Below, piece by piece: positions 27,857 through 36,957 of a DNA stretch of 64,000 bases. Below the pieces are notes generated by a model. That model was given only the letters and a program-made list of their open reading frames with translations, was not told where the DNA came from and searched no databases. The translations under genes and the position numbers were made by a program. The stretch comes from Streptomyces phaeofaciens (lineage in GTDB: Bacteria; Actinomycetota; Actinomycetes; Streptomycetales; Streptomycetaceae): positions 62,001-126,000 of the forward strand of contig NZ_BMSA01000028.1 of the NCBI RefSeq assembly GCF_014648915.1, in the 5' to 3' direction. Numbering within the stretch: the stretch's first letter is position 1; every line of letters starts with the position of its first letter.

Positions 27857-30800
27857 GTGGGAAGGGTCACGGGGGCGCGGCGACCCGGAAGAAGCGGAAT
27901 ACGCCGCGGTCTGGTCTCGTTGCTGGCCGGCACCGCGGTATTCCTTTCCCTACCGGCTCCGGCCAGTCAGGATCCGGTTCCGGCGGCCGACGCGGAACCA
28001 GCGGTACCGGCGATCAACTACGCCGTGGCGGTGGACGAGTCGGGCAGCGTCACGCCTGAGGACACGGCGGCCGAGATGGCCGCCGCCCAGCGCATCGCAC
28101 TGGGTGACCTCTCCACATCGTCGGAGATCACGATCTTCGGCTTCGCCTCCGCCGACCGCCCCGGTGGGAGTGCGGTCGACGCCGCCTGTCCGCGCATCAC
28201 CCTGGACGCGGCGGGACGCGAGCGCATCGGCGACTGCCTGGACGCGCTGGGGGGCCGCGAGAGGACCGATGGCACCGGTACCGATCTGGCGAGCGCCATT
28301 CGGCAAGGCGTGAGCGATCTGACCGCCGGCACCGACACCTCCCGGCCTCGTGTGCTGTTTCTGCTGACCGACGGCAGGATGGACGTCAGCGAAAGCCCCG
28401 CGTACGGCGACCCCGCGCACCGCGAGACCGAAGGCGCACGGCAGTTGGCGCTGGCGGTGAAGGAGGCCGAAGCGCAGAAGGTCCAGATCTGGCCGTTGGG
28501 CTTCGGCCCCGACACGGACAGGAGCCAGCTCGACCAGATCGCCGCCGGCAGCCACCGGAAGGGCTGCGCCGAACTGCCCTCCGCCGTCCCGAAGGCCTAC
28601 ACGGTCTCCTCGGCGAAGGACATCGGCACCACGCTGGAGCGGATGTTCGCCGGCGCGCGCTGCCTGCGCCACGAGGTGGGCCCCGGCCGGCGGCCGCCCG
28701 TCACCTCGAGCATCGACGTCTCGCCGCTCGCGACCATCGGCAGCATCGTCGTCGACAAGGGCGACCCCGACGTGCGGATCACCTACATCGACCCCGTCGG
28801 CCGCAAGGTCCCCGCCTCCGGAACGTACAAGGACTCCAGCGTCGACCTGGCGGGCGGCTCCGGCACCGTGGAGACCCTGAGGATCGTCGACCCGCTGCCC
28901 GGCACCTGGAGAGTGCGGGCCGAGGCTCCGGAAGGCCACCGCTCGCTGCCCGTCACCGTCAGCGCACTGTGGCAGGGCGAGCTGCGCGACGCCATCGCCA
29001 TGGAACCGGCCGCGCCTCAGGCCGGCGAGAAGGCCACGGTGACCGTACGGCTCCAGACCCGCGAGGGCTACGCGATCAGCGACCCACGCGATTACGCGGG
29101 ACTGCGGGTGATCGGTGAGCTGACCGGGAACGGCTTCTCCCCGCGGGCCATCGGCCTCGGCGACAACGGTGAGGGACCCGACACCAAGGCCGGCGACGGC
29201 TTCTTCACCGGCACCGTCGTGATCCCGAAGAGCGCGGCAGGGGCACTGAAGGTGAGCACCACCCTGACGGCCCCGGGCCTGACGGCCGAGACCGGCAGTC
29301 TGAGCACTCAGGTCGCGACTGTCGCACCGCCCGTCGACATCGGACTCGATCTGCCGACGCGCCCCAAAAGCCGTCCTGGCGGCAGGATCGCCGCCACGCT
29401 GACGCTCAGCAACTCCGCCGACACCCCACGCCGCTTACGTCTGTCCCTCTCCGACCTCCTTCCGGAACTGCTCTCGGTCACCCCGGACGAGATCGTGGTC
29501 CAGCCCGGCGAACGAAGCAGACGAAGAGTCACGATCCAGGTCGCACCCGCAGACGCCTTCGGCGACCGCCTCCGTGACGGGCTGGAGCTTGCCAGCACCC
29601 TCGTCGTCGCGGACATCACCGACGGCGCCCAACTGCTCGTACAGTCCCAGTTCTCCGTGCCGATCACACCTCAGGGCTCGGGCCCAACGGCGTTCGAGCC
29701 GGCGTACTTCGCTCTCTATGTCCTGATGGCACTGGGCGTTGCGGGCGTCCTCGCCCAGATGCGGGAGCGGTACCGGCTCAAGGGCCCTTCCAAGCTGGAC
29801 CAGCGGGTGGCCGTGGAGTCGGGCGCCGTGCTCAGCGGGCACATGGAGCGGCACGGCAGCGGAGAGCGGCACCGGGCATGGGCGTGGGTGGACGAGCCAC
29901 CCGCCCCCTCGGTCGGCGGGAGTACCCCCTCCCCCTCCACGCATCACGATCTCCGGCCGCAGGGGCAGGTCAGGCCCGAGCCCGAGGCCCGAGGCACCGA
30001 CGGTGATGCGACCGAGCCGCGGTGGCTGGTCGCGGAGCTGGCCGAGCAGACCTCGCCAGGGCGGGAGGTACCCCTGCATGTGCAGATCGTCCGCGCCGGT
30101 CCCCGGGGAACGGGCGTGGAACTGCGCTCCTTCTTCGTCCCCCGTGAGGGTGCCCAGGTGCTGGTCACCCTCCATGCTCCGGGTCTGGTGGTCCTCGACG
30201 AGCTGCAACAGGAACTGCATGTCGCGCCCGGCCGGGATTCGGATGTGCTGCTGTTCCGGCTGAAGGCTCCGAGGCCGGGGCTGCACAAGGTGACCGTGCG
30301 GGCCTACCGCGGCGGCACGTTCCTCGGAGAGGTGACCTGTCAGATCTCGGTGGGGCACGGCAGCGTCACGCGGGACGGTCCGCAGCGCCACGCTCCGCTG
30401 CCGTCCATGGCCTTCGACCCCGGGGAGGTCACGCTCCAGGTCCTCAGGGACGAGACGGCCGGCACGTTCAGCTTCCAACTGATCGGCGAGGCATTCCACC
30501 CGCCGGAGATCATTCATTTCGCCGGCAACTCGCGCAAGGCCACCGAGCAGATCTACTCCGAGTTGAGGAAGGCCGCAAGGGACGCCACGGCCGACGGCGG
30601 CGAACGGGAGGCGCGGCGGCTGCGCGACCGGCTGCGCAATCATGGCGTACAGCTGTGGACTTCAGCGGTTCCTCAGGCTGTCCAGAGCCAGTTCTGGGAC
30701 GAAGTCGATCGTGTCACGGCCTTCACCGTCCTCGGCGAGCACGACATCATCCCCTGGGAGCTGCTCTATCCGTTGAACGAAGGGCGTGAGGACAGAGGAT

Positions 30801-31462
30801 TCCTGGCCGAGTGGCTTCCGGTCGTACGCCGGGTGTTCGGCCAGGACAGGGTCCGCAGCCTCAGTCTGCCGGGCGTGGCGTTCGTCGTCCCGCCGGGTTC
30901 CCCCGTCGACGCGAGCATGGAAGTGGCCTCCCTGCGCGTCCGGTTGGGGTCCGGGGTGGCCGACGCCGGTGTGCTGACCGAACGGGCGAAGCTGACCGCG
31001 CTGATCGAGGACGGGCATGCCGGCCTGCTCCATTTCGCCTGCCACAACGCGTTCACGGGCAGCGGCTCCTGCGTGACCATGGCCGACGGCCCCTTCGACC
31101 CCATCGACCTGGCCTCGGCGGCCCAGTTGCGCACCCTGCGGCCCCATCGGCCTCTCGTGTTCTTCAACGCCTGCCGCAGCGCGGGCGAGATCGACTGGTT
31201 CGGCGAAAGCCTGGGGTGGGCGCCGCAGTTCCTCAACGCGGGGGCAGGTGCCTTCGTCGGCACACTCTGGCCCGTTCGGTCCCAGTCCGCTCTGCAGTTC
31301 GCCGAGGCCTTCTACGACGAGTTGATCGCCAACGGGCAGCCACTGGGCCATGCCTCGCTGGCCGCCCGGCGGACGATCCGTGATCTGCACGGCGGTGATC
31401 CCACATGGCTGGCCTACGCCGTGTACGGCAGCCCTGCCGCCACAGCGCACACCACCGTATGA
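27857..31462 (+). CDS. Transmembrane von Willebrand A - CHAT (caspase-like) protease protein
   Basis: 1201-residue multidomain protein. A Tat/Sec-like N-terminus (Arg-rich, hydrophobic residues 19-35) leads into a vWA domain (about 53-245) with a full MIDAS set: D60-S62-S64, T142 and D172 (LLTDG). Beta-sandwich segments occupy about 270-600. One membrane span (about 617-634) is followed by MRERYR, placing the rest in the cytoplasm. After a Pro/Ser-rich linker and a beta domain, residues about 830-1200 form a CHAT domain with catalytic His in HFACHN (H1063) and Cys in FFNACRSAGE (C1106). It is expected to be a membrane-spanning sensor-protease. GTG start with GGGGGA upstream. A TTA codon at L527 suggests bldA-dependent translation. 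It is operonic with the hydrolase gene 15 bases downstream. Confidence 0.85.
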   Translation: MGRVTGARRPGRSGIRRGLVSLLAGTAVFLSLPAPASQDPVPAADAEPAVPAINYAVAVDESGSVTPEDTAAEMAAAQRIALGDLSTSSEITIFGFASADRPGGSAVDAACPRITLDAAGRERIGDCLDALGGRERTDGTGTDLASAIRQGVSDLTAGTDTSRPRVLFLLTDGRMDVSESPAYGDPAHRETEGARQLALAVKEAEAQKVQIWPLGFGPDTDRSQLDQIAAGSHRKGCAELPSAVPKAYTVSSAKDIGTTLERMFAGARCLRHEVGPGRRPPVTSSIDVSPLATIGSIVVDKGDPDVRITYIDPVGRKVPASGTYKDSSVDLAGGSGTVETLRIVDPLPGTWRVRAEAPEGHRSLPVTVSALWQGELRDAIAMEPAAPQAGEKATVTVRLQTREGYAISDPRDYAGLRVIGELTGNGFSPRAIGLGDNGEGPDTKAGDGFFTGTVVIPKSAAGALKVSTTLTAPGLTAETGSLSTQVATVAPPVDIGLDLPTRPKSRPGGRIAATLTLSNSADTPRRLRLSLSDLLPELLSVTPDEIVVQPGERSRRRVTIQVAPADAFGDRLRDGLELASTLVVADITDGAQLLVQSQFSVPITPQGSGPTAFEPAYFALYVLMALGVAGVLAQMRERYRLKGPSKLDQRVAVESGAVLSGHMERHGSGERHRAWAWVDEPPAPSVGGSTPSPSTHHDLRPQGQVRPEPEARGTDGDATEPRWLVAELAEQTSPGREVPLHVQIVRAGPRGTGVELRSFFVPREGAQVLVTLHAPGLVVLDELQQELHVAPGRDSDVLLFRLKAPRPGLHKVTVRAYRGGTFLGEVTCQISVGHGSVTRDGPQRHAPLPSMAFDPGEVTLQVLRDETAGTFSFQLIGEAFHPPEIIHFAGNSRKATEQIYSELRKAARDATADGGEREARRLRDRLRNHGVQLWTSAVPQAVQSQFWDEVDRVTAFTVLGEHDIIPWELLYPLNEGREDRGFLAEWLPVVRRVFGQDRVRSLSLPGVAFVVPPGSPVDASMEVASLRVRLGSGVADAGVLTERAKLTALIEDGHAGLLHFACHNAFTGSGSCVTMADGPFDPIDLASAAQLRTLRPHRPLVFFNACRSAGEIDWFGESLGWAPQFLNAGAGAFVGTLWPVRSQSALQFAEAFYDELIANGQPLGHASLAARRTIRDLHGGDPTWLAYAVYGSPAATAHTTV

Positions 31463-31477
31463 ACAGGAGTCAGCCAC

Positions 31478-32680
31478 GTGAAGGATCCGGTCTTCGTCAT
31501 CCATGGCGTCGCCCAGCGCAACCGCGAGGAGTTCACCTCGGTCGTCTCGTCGCTCTCCGCGGCGGCCGGTGTGGACATGGTGCCCGTCCACTGGGGTGAC
31601 CTGGGCGCGCGGGAGCAGTTCATCGACGCCGCGCTGCCCACCCAACGCTCCGACGGGGAAACCCTGCGCGACGCCCCGGGATCGGAGCCGCCGGCACTCG
31701 CGCCCGTGTTCACTCAAGTTCGCGACGAGGCACACCAGTTGGCGCACGTCGAGGCCGCCGTACGGGATGGTCTCGACGCGCAGGACGACGACGGGGACGA
31801 GGACGGAGACGGGGGCCTGCGGGACCTTGGTGGTGGCGGCCACCACCTCGATCCCGACCGGATCATCGAGTACGTACGCACTGCCTGGGCCGACACCGAG
31901 TGGCTCTGCCGTACCGACGATGCGCGGTTGCTGACCGAGACCGGGCGCGCTCTGGCGCACGCGCTCCTGGACGAGGCCGCAGGGGACTGGGACGACGCGT
32001 ACGCCGGACTGCGAGGCGCGGGAGCCGACAACGAAAGCCGCCTGCGTTCTCTGGTGCGACGCCGGCTCACCGACCTGGACCGCGTCGCGGGCGCGGCCGT
32101 TCAGGCCGTGGGCGCGCGCCTGAATCACGCGGTGCGGAGCCGGTTCGGGCCGGGCACCACACGCTTCCTCGGCGACGTGCTCGTCTACCAGCGCCACCAG
32201 GCTGCCGTCCACGCCCGCGTACGTCAGGTCATCGACGAGGTGGACCCCGACCTGGGACGCGGCCCCGACCGTCCGGTGCGTATCGCCGCCCACAGCCTGG
32301 GCGGTGTGATCGCCGTCGACATGGCCACCGCCGACACGCCCTTGTGGACGGATTCGCTGGTCACGTTCGGCTCCCAGGCGGCGTTCTTCCACGTGTGCGA
32401 TCCCAGGGGCGGGCAACTGGCCCCGTACGGGGGCGGCGCGCCCGTGCATCTGCCGGCTTCCCTCCGGAACTGGACCAATCTCTGGGAGCCCCTGGACGTG
32501 CTCGCCTTCGCCGCTTCCAAGGTCTTCCGGCTGCACGACGGCACCGCTCCGGTGGACGTTCCCGTCAACCACCGGGCCAGCAACGGCATGTGGACCCATT
32601 CGGCCTACTGGGACCTCCCCCATGTCGCTTCGGTCATCGGCGACGTCATGCGCCAGGACCGGTCGGCGCCGCTCTGCTGA
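31478..32680 (+). CDS. Alpha/beta-hydrolase (lipase-like), partner of the vWA-CHAT protein
   Basis: 400-residue soluble protein. It begins with an oxyanion-hole type FVIHGVAQRN and has a nucleophile elbow AHSLGG (S273), both typical of lipase/esterase folds. A low-complexity acidic linker (about residues 103-115, DDDGDEDGDGG) interrupts the N-terminal half. A late WTHSAYW supplies a candidate catalytic His. There is no signal peptide, so it acts in the cytoplasm. It starts at GTG 15 bases after the vWA-CHAT stop with GGAG upstream, a clear operon. I infer that it may be activated by, or be a substrate of, the protease. Confidence 0.7.
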   Translation: MKDPVFVIHGVAQRNREEFTSVVSSLSAAAGVDMVPVHWGDLGAREQFIDAALPTQRSDGETLRDAPGSEPPALAPVFTQVRDEAHQLAHVEAAVRDGLDAQDDDGDEDGDGGLRDLGGGGHHLDPDRIIEYVRTAWADTEWLCRTDDARLLTETGRALAHALLDEAAGDWDDAYAGLRGAGADNESRLRSLVRRRLTDLDRVAGAAVQAVGARLNHAVRSRFGPGTTRFLGDVLVYQRHQAAVHARVRQVIDEVDPDLGRGPDRPVRIAAHSLGGVIAVDMATADTPLWTDSLVTFGSQAAFFHVCDPRGGQLAPYGGGAPVHLPASLRNWTNLWEPLDVLAFAASKVFRLHDGTAPVDVPVNHRASNGMWTHSAYWDLPHVASVIGDVMRQDRSAPLC

Positions 32681-32788
32681 ACACGAACGGGCTGGGCGTT
32701 CAGGGAATGACCCTCCGTCACCTCGACGGTGTCCGCGGAACGGTGAAGTGCCTCCGGGCGGAAAAACGCGGCGTGGTCAGACCTGTTG

Positions 32789-32801
32789 GATCATAATGAT
32801 C
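32789..32801 (+). promoter_or_regulatory. Palindrome overlapping a -10-like element at a near-leaderless start
   Basis: GATCAT-A-ATGATC is a perfect palindrome. CATAAT (32792-32797) inside it resembles a -10 box and lies 6-12 bases before the ATG at 32804. No ribosome binding site exists here. The arrangement suggests a leaderless transcript with a repressor site over the promoter. Confidence 0.45.
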
Positions 32802-32803
32802 AC

Positions 32804-33766
32804 ATGATGGCCGTGCCGCTCTCCGTGCTCGAAGTCGCGATGGTCCAGACCGACACCGACCCCGTCGACACCCTGCGGGACACGACCGCGGTCGCCCGGA
32901 AGATCGAAGCGCTCGGCTTCCGGCGGCTCTGGTACGCCGAGCATCACCATTCACCGGCGATCGGCGCGTTCCCGCCCGTCGTACTGATCGCTCACGCCGC
33001 CGCGGCCACGTCGTCCGTCCGGCTGGGTTCCGGGGGCGTCCTCGCACCCAACCACGCTCCCATCATGCTGGCCGAACAGTTCGGCACACTCGCCGCGTTG
33101 CACCCGGATCGCATCGACCTCGGAATCGGTCGCGGGCCGGGCACGCTGCACGAGCCGACCGCTCGTGCGCTCAGGCGCGGGGCGGGGCCCGTCACGGACG
33201 ACGAGTACCGGGCCGATCTGACGGCCACGCTGGAGTACCTGGTCGATGAAGTGGTCCTCGGCGCCCTGCCCGAACCGTGGCTGCTGGTCTCCAGTCCGGC
33301 AGGTGCCGCGCTCGCCGCCGCACTCGGCCTGCCGGCGGCGTTCGCGCACCACATCCGGCCCGACAACACCACAGCGGCGATCGACCGATACCGCACCGAC
33401 TTCAAGCCTTCGCGCTGGTGCCCCGGCCCGCGAGTCCTGCTGTGCGTGGAGACGGTCTGCGCTGCCACGCGGGAGGAGGCGGACCGGCTCGCCGGGCCCA
33501 TGAACGTCGTCAAGGCGGCGCTCCTCCAAGGCCGCGGCGACCTCGCCTTCCCCACACCCGCGCAGGCGGCCGAGCACCCGTTCACCGACGAAGAGCGGAA
33601 GGCCCTGGCCGGCTTCCGTGCACAACAGGCCTACGGCACTCCGGAAACCGTGCGGCAGCGCCTCACCCGGCTCGTCGAGGCCACGGGGGCGGACGAGCTC
33701 ATGCTCGTCACGCCCGTCTACGGAGTCGAGGACCGCCTCCGGTCCTACGAGCTCGTCGCCCCGTAG
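32804..33766 (+). CDS. Luciferase-like monooxygenase family oxidoreductase (MsnO8-type)
   Basis: 320-residue flavin-dependent protein of the bacterial luciferase-like family. It has the early LSVLEVAMVQ strand, YAEHHHSPAIG, the GSGGVLAPNHAPIMLAEQFG segment and DLGIGRGPG typical of MsnO8-type members. The chosen ATG at 32804 is three bases before another ATG; a TTG further upstream falls inside the palindrome. It uses FMN or F420 for an unknown reaction. Confidence 0.85.
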   Translation: MMAVPLSVLEVAMVQTDTDPVDTLRDTTAVARKIEALGFRRLWYAEHHHSPAIGAFPPVVLIAHAAAATSSVRLGSGGVLAPNHAPIMLAEQFGTLAALHPDRIDLGIGRGPGTLHEPTARALRRGAGPVTDDEYRADLTATLEYLVDEVVLGALPEPWLLVSSPAGAALAAALGLPAAFAHHIRPDNTTAAIDRYRTDFKPSRWCPGPRVLLCVETVCAATREEADRLAGPMNVVKAALLQGRGDLAFPTPAQAAEHPFTDEERKALAGFRAQQAYGTPETVRQRLTRLVEATGADELMLVTPVYGVEDRLRSYELVAP

Positions 33767-34481
33767 TCGTCAGCGGATCGGCACAGTGCCACCGGGCGCG
33801 GCTGACGTCGTCGAGTTCGAGAGAAGGCGCTGGGGCCGCGGCGAGGAGAGCCGAGCCACCGGCAGGCGGGCCGTCGTCTGGCAGGCAGGGCCGCCGCCCT
33901 CTGCCCGAGTCGAGCACGTCACCCCCTGACACTGCGGCGAAGGCCCTCCCCGGTGACAGAAGCTCAACGAGCCTCCGGCTGGGAATCACAGACGCCGCCG
34001 CGCTCCGACGCCTACGGTTCACAGGCTCGTACACCTCCCACGGCAAGGAACTGACGGGCGCCTCGCAAGGTGGTGTGCAGCTTGCGCTGGGTGGCGCGGC
34101 TGTCGAGGCGGATGTCCAGGCCTCCGGGAAGCGCGCTGTGGGCCGCCGTTCCGGGCGCCGGACGCGACGTCGTGAACCATGCGTACATGCTCGGACCGCA
34201 GGCCGCCGATGATCAGGACCGTCATGACGCGACACAGTAGAGGGCCGCCCCGGTCCACCCCGGTCCGCCCCGGTCCGCTCCATCCTCGACCGGACCACTC
34301 ACACTTCGCTGCGGGCTCGACGTCCCCTGTCGGTTTCCCGCCTCGCCTCCGGGCAGGACACACGTCCCGCACAAGCCTGCGGGCGCGAGGGCGGCTCGTA
34401 ATCTGGTCGGGTCTCATCACCGTAGGAGGGGAGTGCGCTCGTGCCGCCGTGCGAGGGAGGAGCTTCCGGCTGGATGGCGCG
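33767..34481. other. Intergenic region with unrecognised coding-like fragments
   Basis: About 700 bases without a gene I can support. On the reverse strand near 34080-34230 two short frames read like protein pieces (MTVLIIGGLRSEHVRMVHDV and, in another frame, LDIRLDSRATQRKLHTTLRG) that would need a frameshift to join. They may be a decayed gene; no family is recognised. Confidence 0.35.
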
Positions 34482-35570
34482 ATGCCGGCGGCCATGAACG
34501 TCCTCGGCCGCCGCGGTCGTCCGGTGCTCGGCGGACTGCACCACATCACCGTGCTGGAGGTGCGAGGCGGCGCCCGCATGGTGGTGTGCGCCACGCTGTC
34601 CTGGTACCTGGCGGTCGTGCTGGGCATCAACCGTGCCCCCATCGCCGCCGTGCTGCCTGCGGTGTTCACACTGTCCGGGATCCCGCTGTGGGCGCCCAGG
34701 CTCGGGCTCTACCGCCTGGGCAGCGTCCTGCTCGGTGTGGGCATCGCGGCGCTCGCCCTGCGCCTCCTTCCCGTCTCCACCCTCTCCCTCGCTCTCGTGA
34801 TGAGCGCCGGATACCTCGGCAGCATCCTGCTGCGCATCGACGGTGCCCCCAGCCAGCAGGTGCTCGTCAGCGCCGTCCTCGTCTTCGGTGTGCCCGTCTC
34901 CGGTTACCCGGAACAGCGCATCCTGGAGAACCTGGTCGGTATCGCGGTGGTCGTCCTCCTCGCCCCCGTCCTGTGGCCCCCCGACCCGCGCGACGTCCTC
35001 GCGGGCCGGCTCGACACGTACCGCGACCGCCTCGACCACCTGCTGAAGGACCTCGGAGGCCACCCCGACCTACCGCCGCTCCCACAGGAAGCAGCGGTAG
35101 GGGAGGCCGAGGGTCTGTGGCACCAGCCCCACGACCTCGGACGGGACCTGCGCCGGGCCCGGCAGGCGCTCCGCTGGAACGTGGTACTCCGCCGCTCCCC
35201 CACGACGCTCGACGAGGTCGGACACCGCATCCACCTCGCCGAACGCACCGCGGCTCCCCTGCACTGCCTGAGCGCACAGCTGCAAGCCGCGGGCAGACCC
35301 CCGGCAGCCCGACCGGCCCGACCAGCCCAATCCCCTGCCGGTCACCCCTCGGAGAGCCCTGACCCCTTGCTGGACGCCGTGCGACACGCAATGACCTGCG
35401 CGCTGGGCGGCACCGACCCCACAGAGCTGATCGCCAAGGCCCGGGAGATCGACCGGCGGCACGGGCCGCCTGCCCCCACCGACCCTTACGACAGCCTGTT
35501 TCACGGCATCCTGCTGCTCGTTCTCGACACACTCGACGACTATCGCCGAGCACAGTTCACCGGCCGATGA
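34482..35570 (+). CDS. FUSC/aromatic-acid-exporter-like membrane protein
   Basis: About 362 residues. The N-terminal half holds roughly six membrane spans (about residues 30-180: VVCATLSWYLAVVLGI onward), and the C-terminal half is a soluble helical domain ending in LLLVLDTLDDYRRAQF. This is the layout of the FUSC / aromatic acid exporter (DUF939-like) family. The start is uncertain: the ATG at 34482 has only a weak site, and the frame is open well upstream. It is followed by a strong hairpin terminator. Confidence 0.7.
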   Translation: MPAAMNVLGRRGRPVLGGLHHITVLEVRGGARMVVCATLSWYLAVVLGINRAPIAAVLPAVFTLSGIPLWAPRLGLYRLGSVLLGVGIAALALRLLPVSTLSLALVMSAGYLGSILLRIDGAPSQQVLVSAVLVFGVPVSGYPEQRILENLVGIAVVVLLAPVLWPPDPRDVLAGRLDTYRDRLDHLLKDLGGHPDLPPLPQEAAVGEAEGLWHQPHDLGRDLRRARQALRWNVVLRRSPTTLDEVGHRIHLAERTAAPLHCLSAQLQAAGRPPAARPARPAQSPAGHPSESPDPLLDAVRHAMTCALGGTDPTELIAKAREIDRRHGPPAPTDPYDSLFHGILLLVLDTLDDYRRAQFTGR

Positions 35571-35713
35571 CCCCAGTCCGCGTCGCCGCAGCGCCGGCTA
35601 CGACCTCGCCGCACGCGAAGTACCCATCGAACCGACACGCATACAACCCCGAACCGCGGGCAGCCGGTCATTACAGCTCGGGTCAGTGCCCTCCCCCCGG
35701 CCGCCCGAGCACA

Positions 35714-35756
35714 CGTCGGCCCCACGCCCCATCCCCCCGGGGCAGTGGGGCCGACG
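35714..35756. terminator. Strong bidirectional hairpin terminator
   Basis: Perfect 12-base arms CGTCGGCCCCAC / GTGGGGCCGACG, extended inward by GCCCC / GGGGC with one bulged base. It lies in the 340-base gap between the convergent FUSC-like and F420-type oxidoreductase genes; nothing else is seen in that gap. Confidence 0.8.
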
Positions 35757-35910
35757 GACGTCATCCGACGGCCTTGAGGACGCCCCACTCGTACGGCGCA
35801 TGCCTCTGCCCGGACGACCGCTGGAACATGCCTCGACCTGGTGGGCGTCGCGCAGTCGCCCCGCGTGGACGCCGCGCATGCCGGGGATGCCGTCGACCAG
35901 AGGCGGACAC

Positions 35911-36957
35911 CTACCGCGAGCCGAGGGAGCGGACGAGGTCGATGCCCCGCCCGAGGTTGTCCAGTCGCGCTTCGAGGGTGTCGCCGGCCGGGTAGAGACG
36001 GACGGTGTCCACGCCGGCGGCGTCCCAGTCCTTGAGCCGGTCGCGGACCATGTCCTCGGTGCCGATCAGGGTGGTGGCCAGGACCATCTCGTCGGTGACC
36101 AGGGCGGTGGCGCCGTCGCGGTCTCCGGCCTGCCAGCGTTCATGGATCCGGGCGGCGACGTCGGCCCAGCCCTGGCGACTGTAGGCGTTGTTGTAGAAGT
36201 TGGTGGACCCCGAGCCCATACCGCCCAGGGAGAACGCCAGTTCCTTCTTGCGGCTGCCGACGACCTCGGCCAGCCGGCCCTCGTCGGAGACGATGTTGAT
36301 CTCGGCGCCCTGGCAGACGTCGAGGTCGGCGCGGGTACGGCCGGCCCGGGCGAGCCCGGCGTCCAGGTGGGTGAAGTAGGCGTCGGCGCCCTCGGGCACG
36401 AAGCTGGTGCCCAGCCAGCCGTCGGCGATCTCACCGGTGAGTTCGAGCATCTTCGGCGACAGGGTGGCCAGGTAGACCGGCACCCGCACCGGCTCCACAC
36501 TGAGCCGCATCGGGCGGCCCTCGCCGTCGGGCAGCGGGATGGCGTACTGCCGGCCCCGGAAGTCGATCTTCTCGCCGGCGAAGGCGCCGCGGATGATCTC
36601 GACGGTCTCCCGCATCCGGGTCAGCGGCCGCGCGAACGGTATCCCGTGCAGACCCTCGATGACCTGCGGCCCCGAGGCTCCCAGCCCGAGGCGGAAGCGG
36701 CCGCCCGAGAGGTGGGCGAGGGTCATCGCGGTCTGCGCGACGGTGACCGGGGAACGGGTGCCGAGCTGGATGACCCCGGAGCCGAGCAGGATCCGCTCGG
36801 TGCGGCCGGCCAGATAGCCCAGCGGCGAGGGTGCGTCACTGCCCCAGGCCTCGGCCACCCAGCAGATGTCCAGGCCCAGCTTCTCGGCCTCCAGGACGAA
36901 GTCGACGATCTCGCCCCAGGCGCCGCCGGAGGCTTCGATGGTGGTGGCGGTGCGCAT
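35911..36957 (-). CDS. LLM-class F420-dependent oxidoreductase
   Basis: 348-residue luciferase-like protein close to coenzyme-F420-dependent reductases. It has an ICWVAEAWGSD segment, GYLAGRTERILLGSGVIQLGTRSP and FRLGLGASGPQVIEGLHG in family order. The ATG at 36957 overlaps the stop of the SRPBCC gene (TGATG), with GGAG five bases upstream, so the two are co-translated. Joint function with a START-like binding protein suggests modification of a hydrophobic compound; HxlR is the likely regulator. Confidence 0.85.
   Translation of the reverse strand: MRTATTIEASGGAWGEIVDFVLEAEKLGLDICWVAEAWGSDAPSPLGYLAGRTERILLGSGVIQLGTRSPVTVAQTAMTLAHLSGGRFRLGLGASGPQVIEGLHGIPFARPLTRMRETVEIIRGAFAGEKIDFRGRQYAIPLPDGEGRPMRLSVEPVRVPVYLATLSPKMLELTGEIADGWLGTSFVPEGADAYFTHLDAGLARAGRTRADLDVCQGAEINIVSDEGRLAEVVGSRKKELAFSLGGMGSGSTNFYNNAYSRQGWADVAARIHERWQAGDRDGATALVTDEMVLATTLIGTEDMVRDRLKDWDAAGVDTVRLYPAGDTLEARLDNLGRGIDLVRSLGSR

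Noticed and set aside
29435..32623. Long reverse frames opposite the vWA-CHAT and hydrolase genes
   Set aside because: The forward frames carry complete catalytic motifs and ribosome binding sites; the reverse ones carry none.
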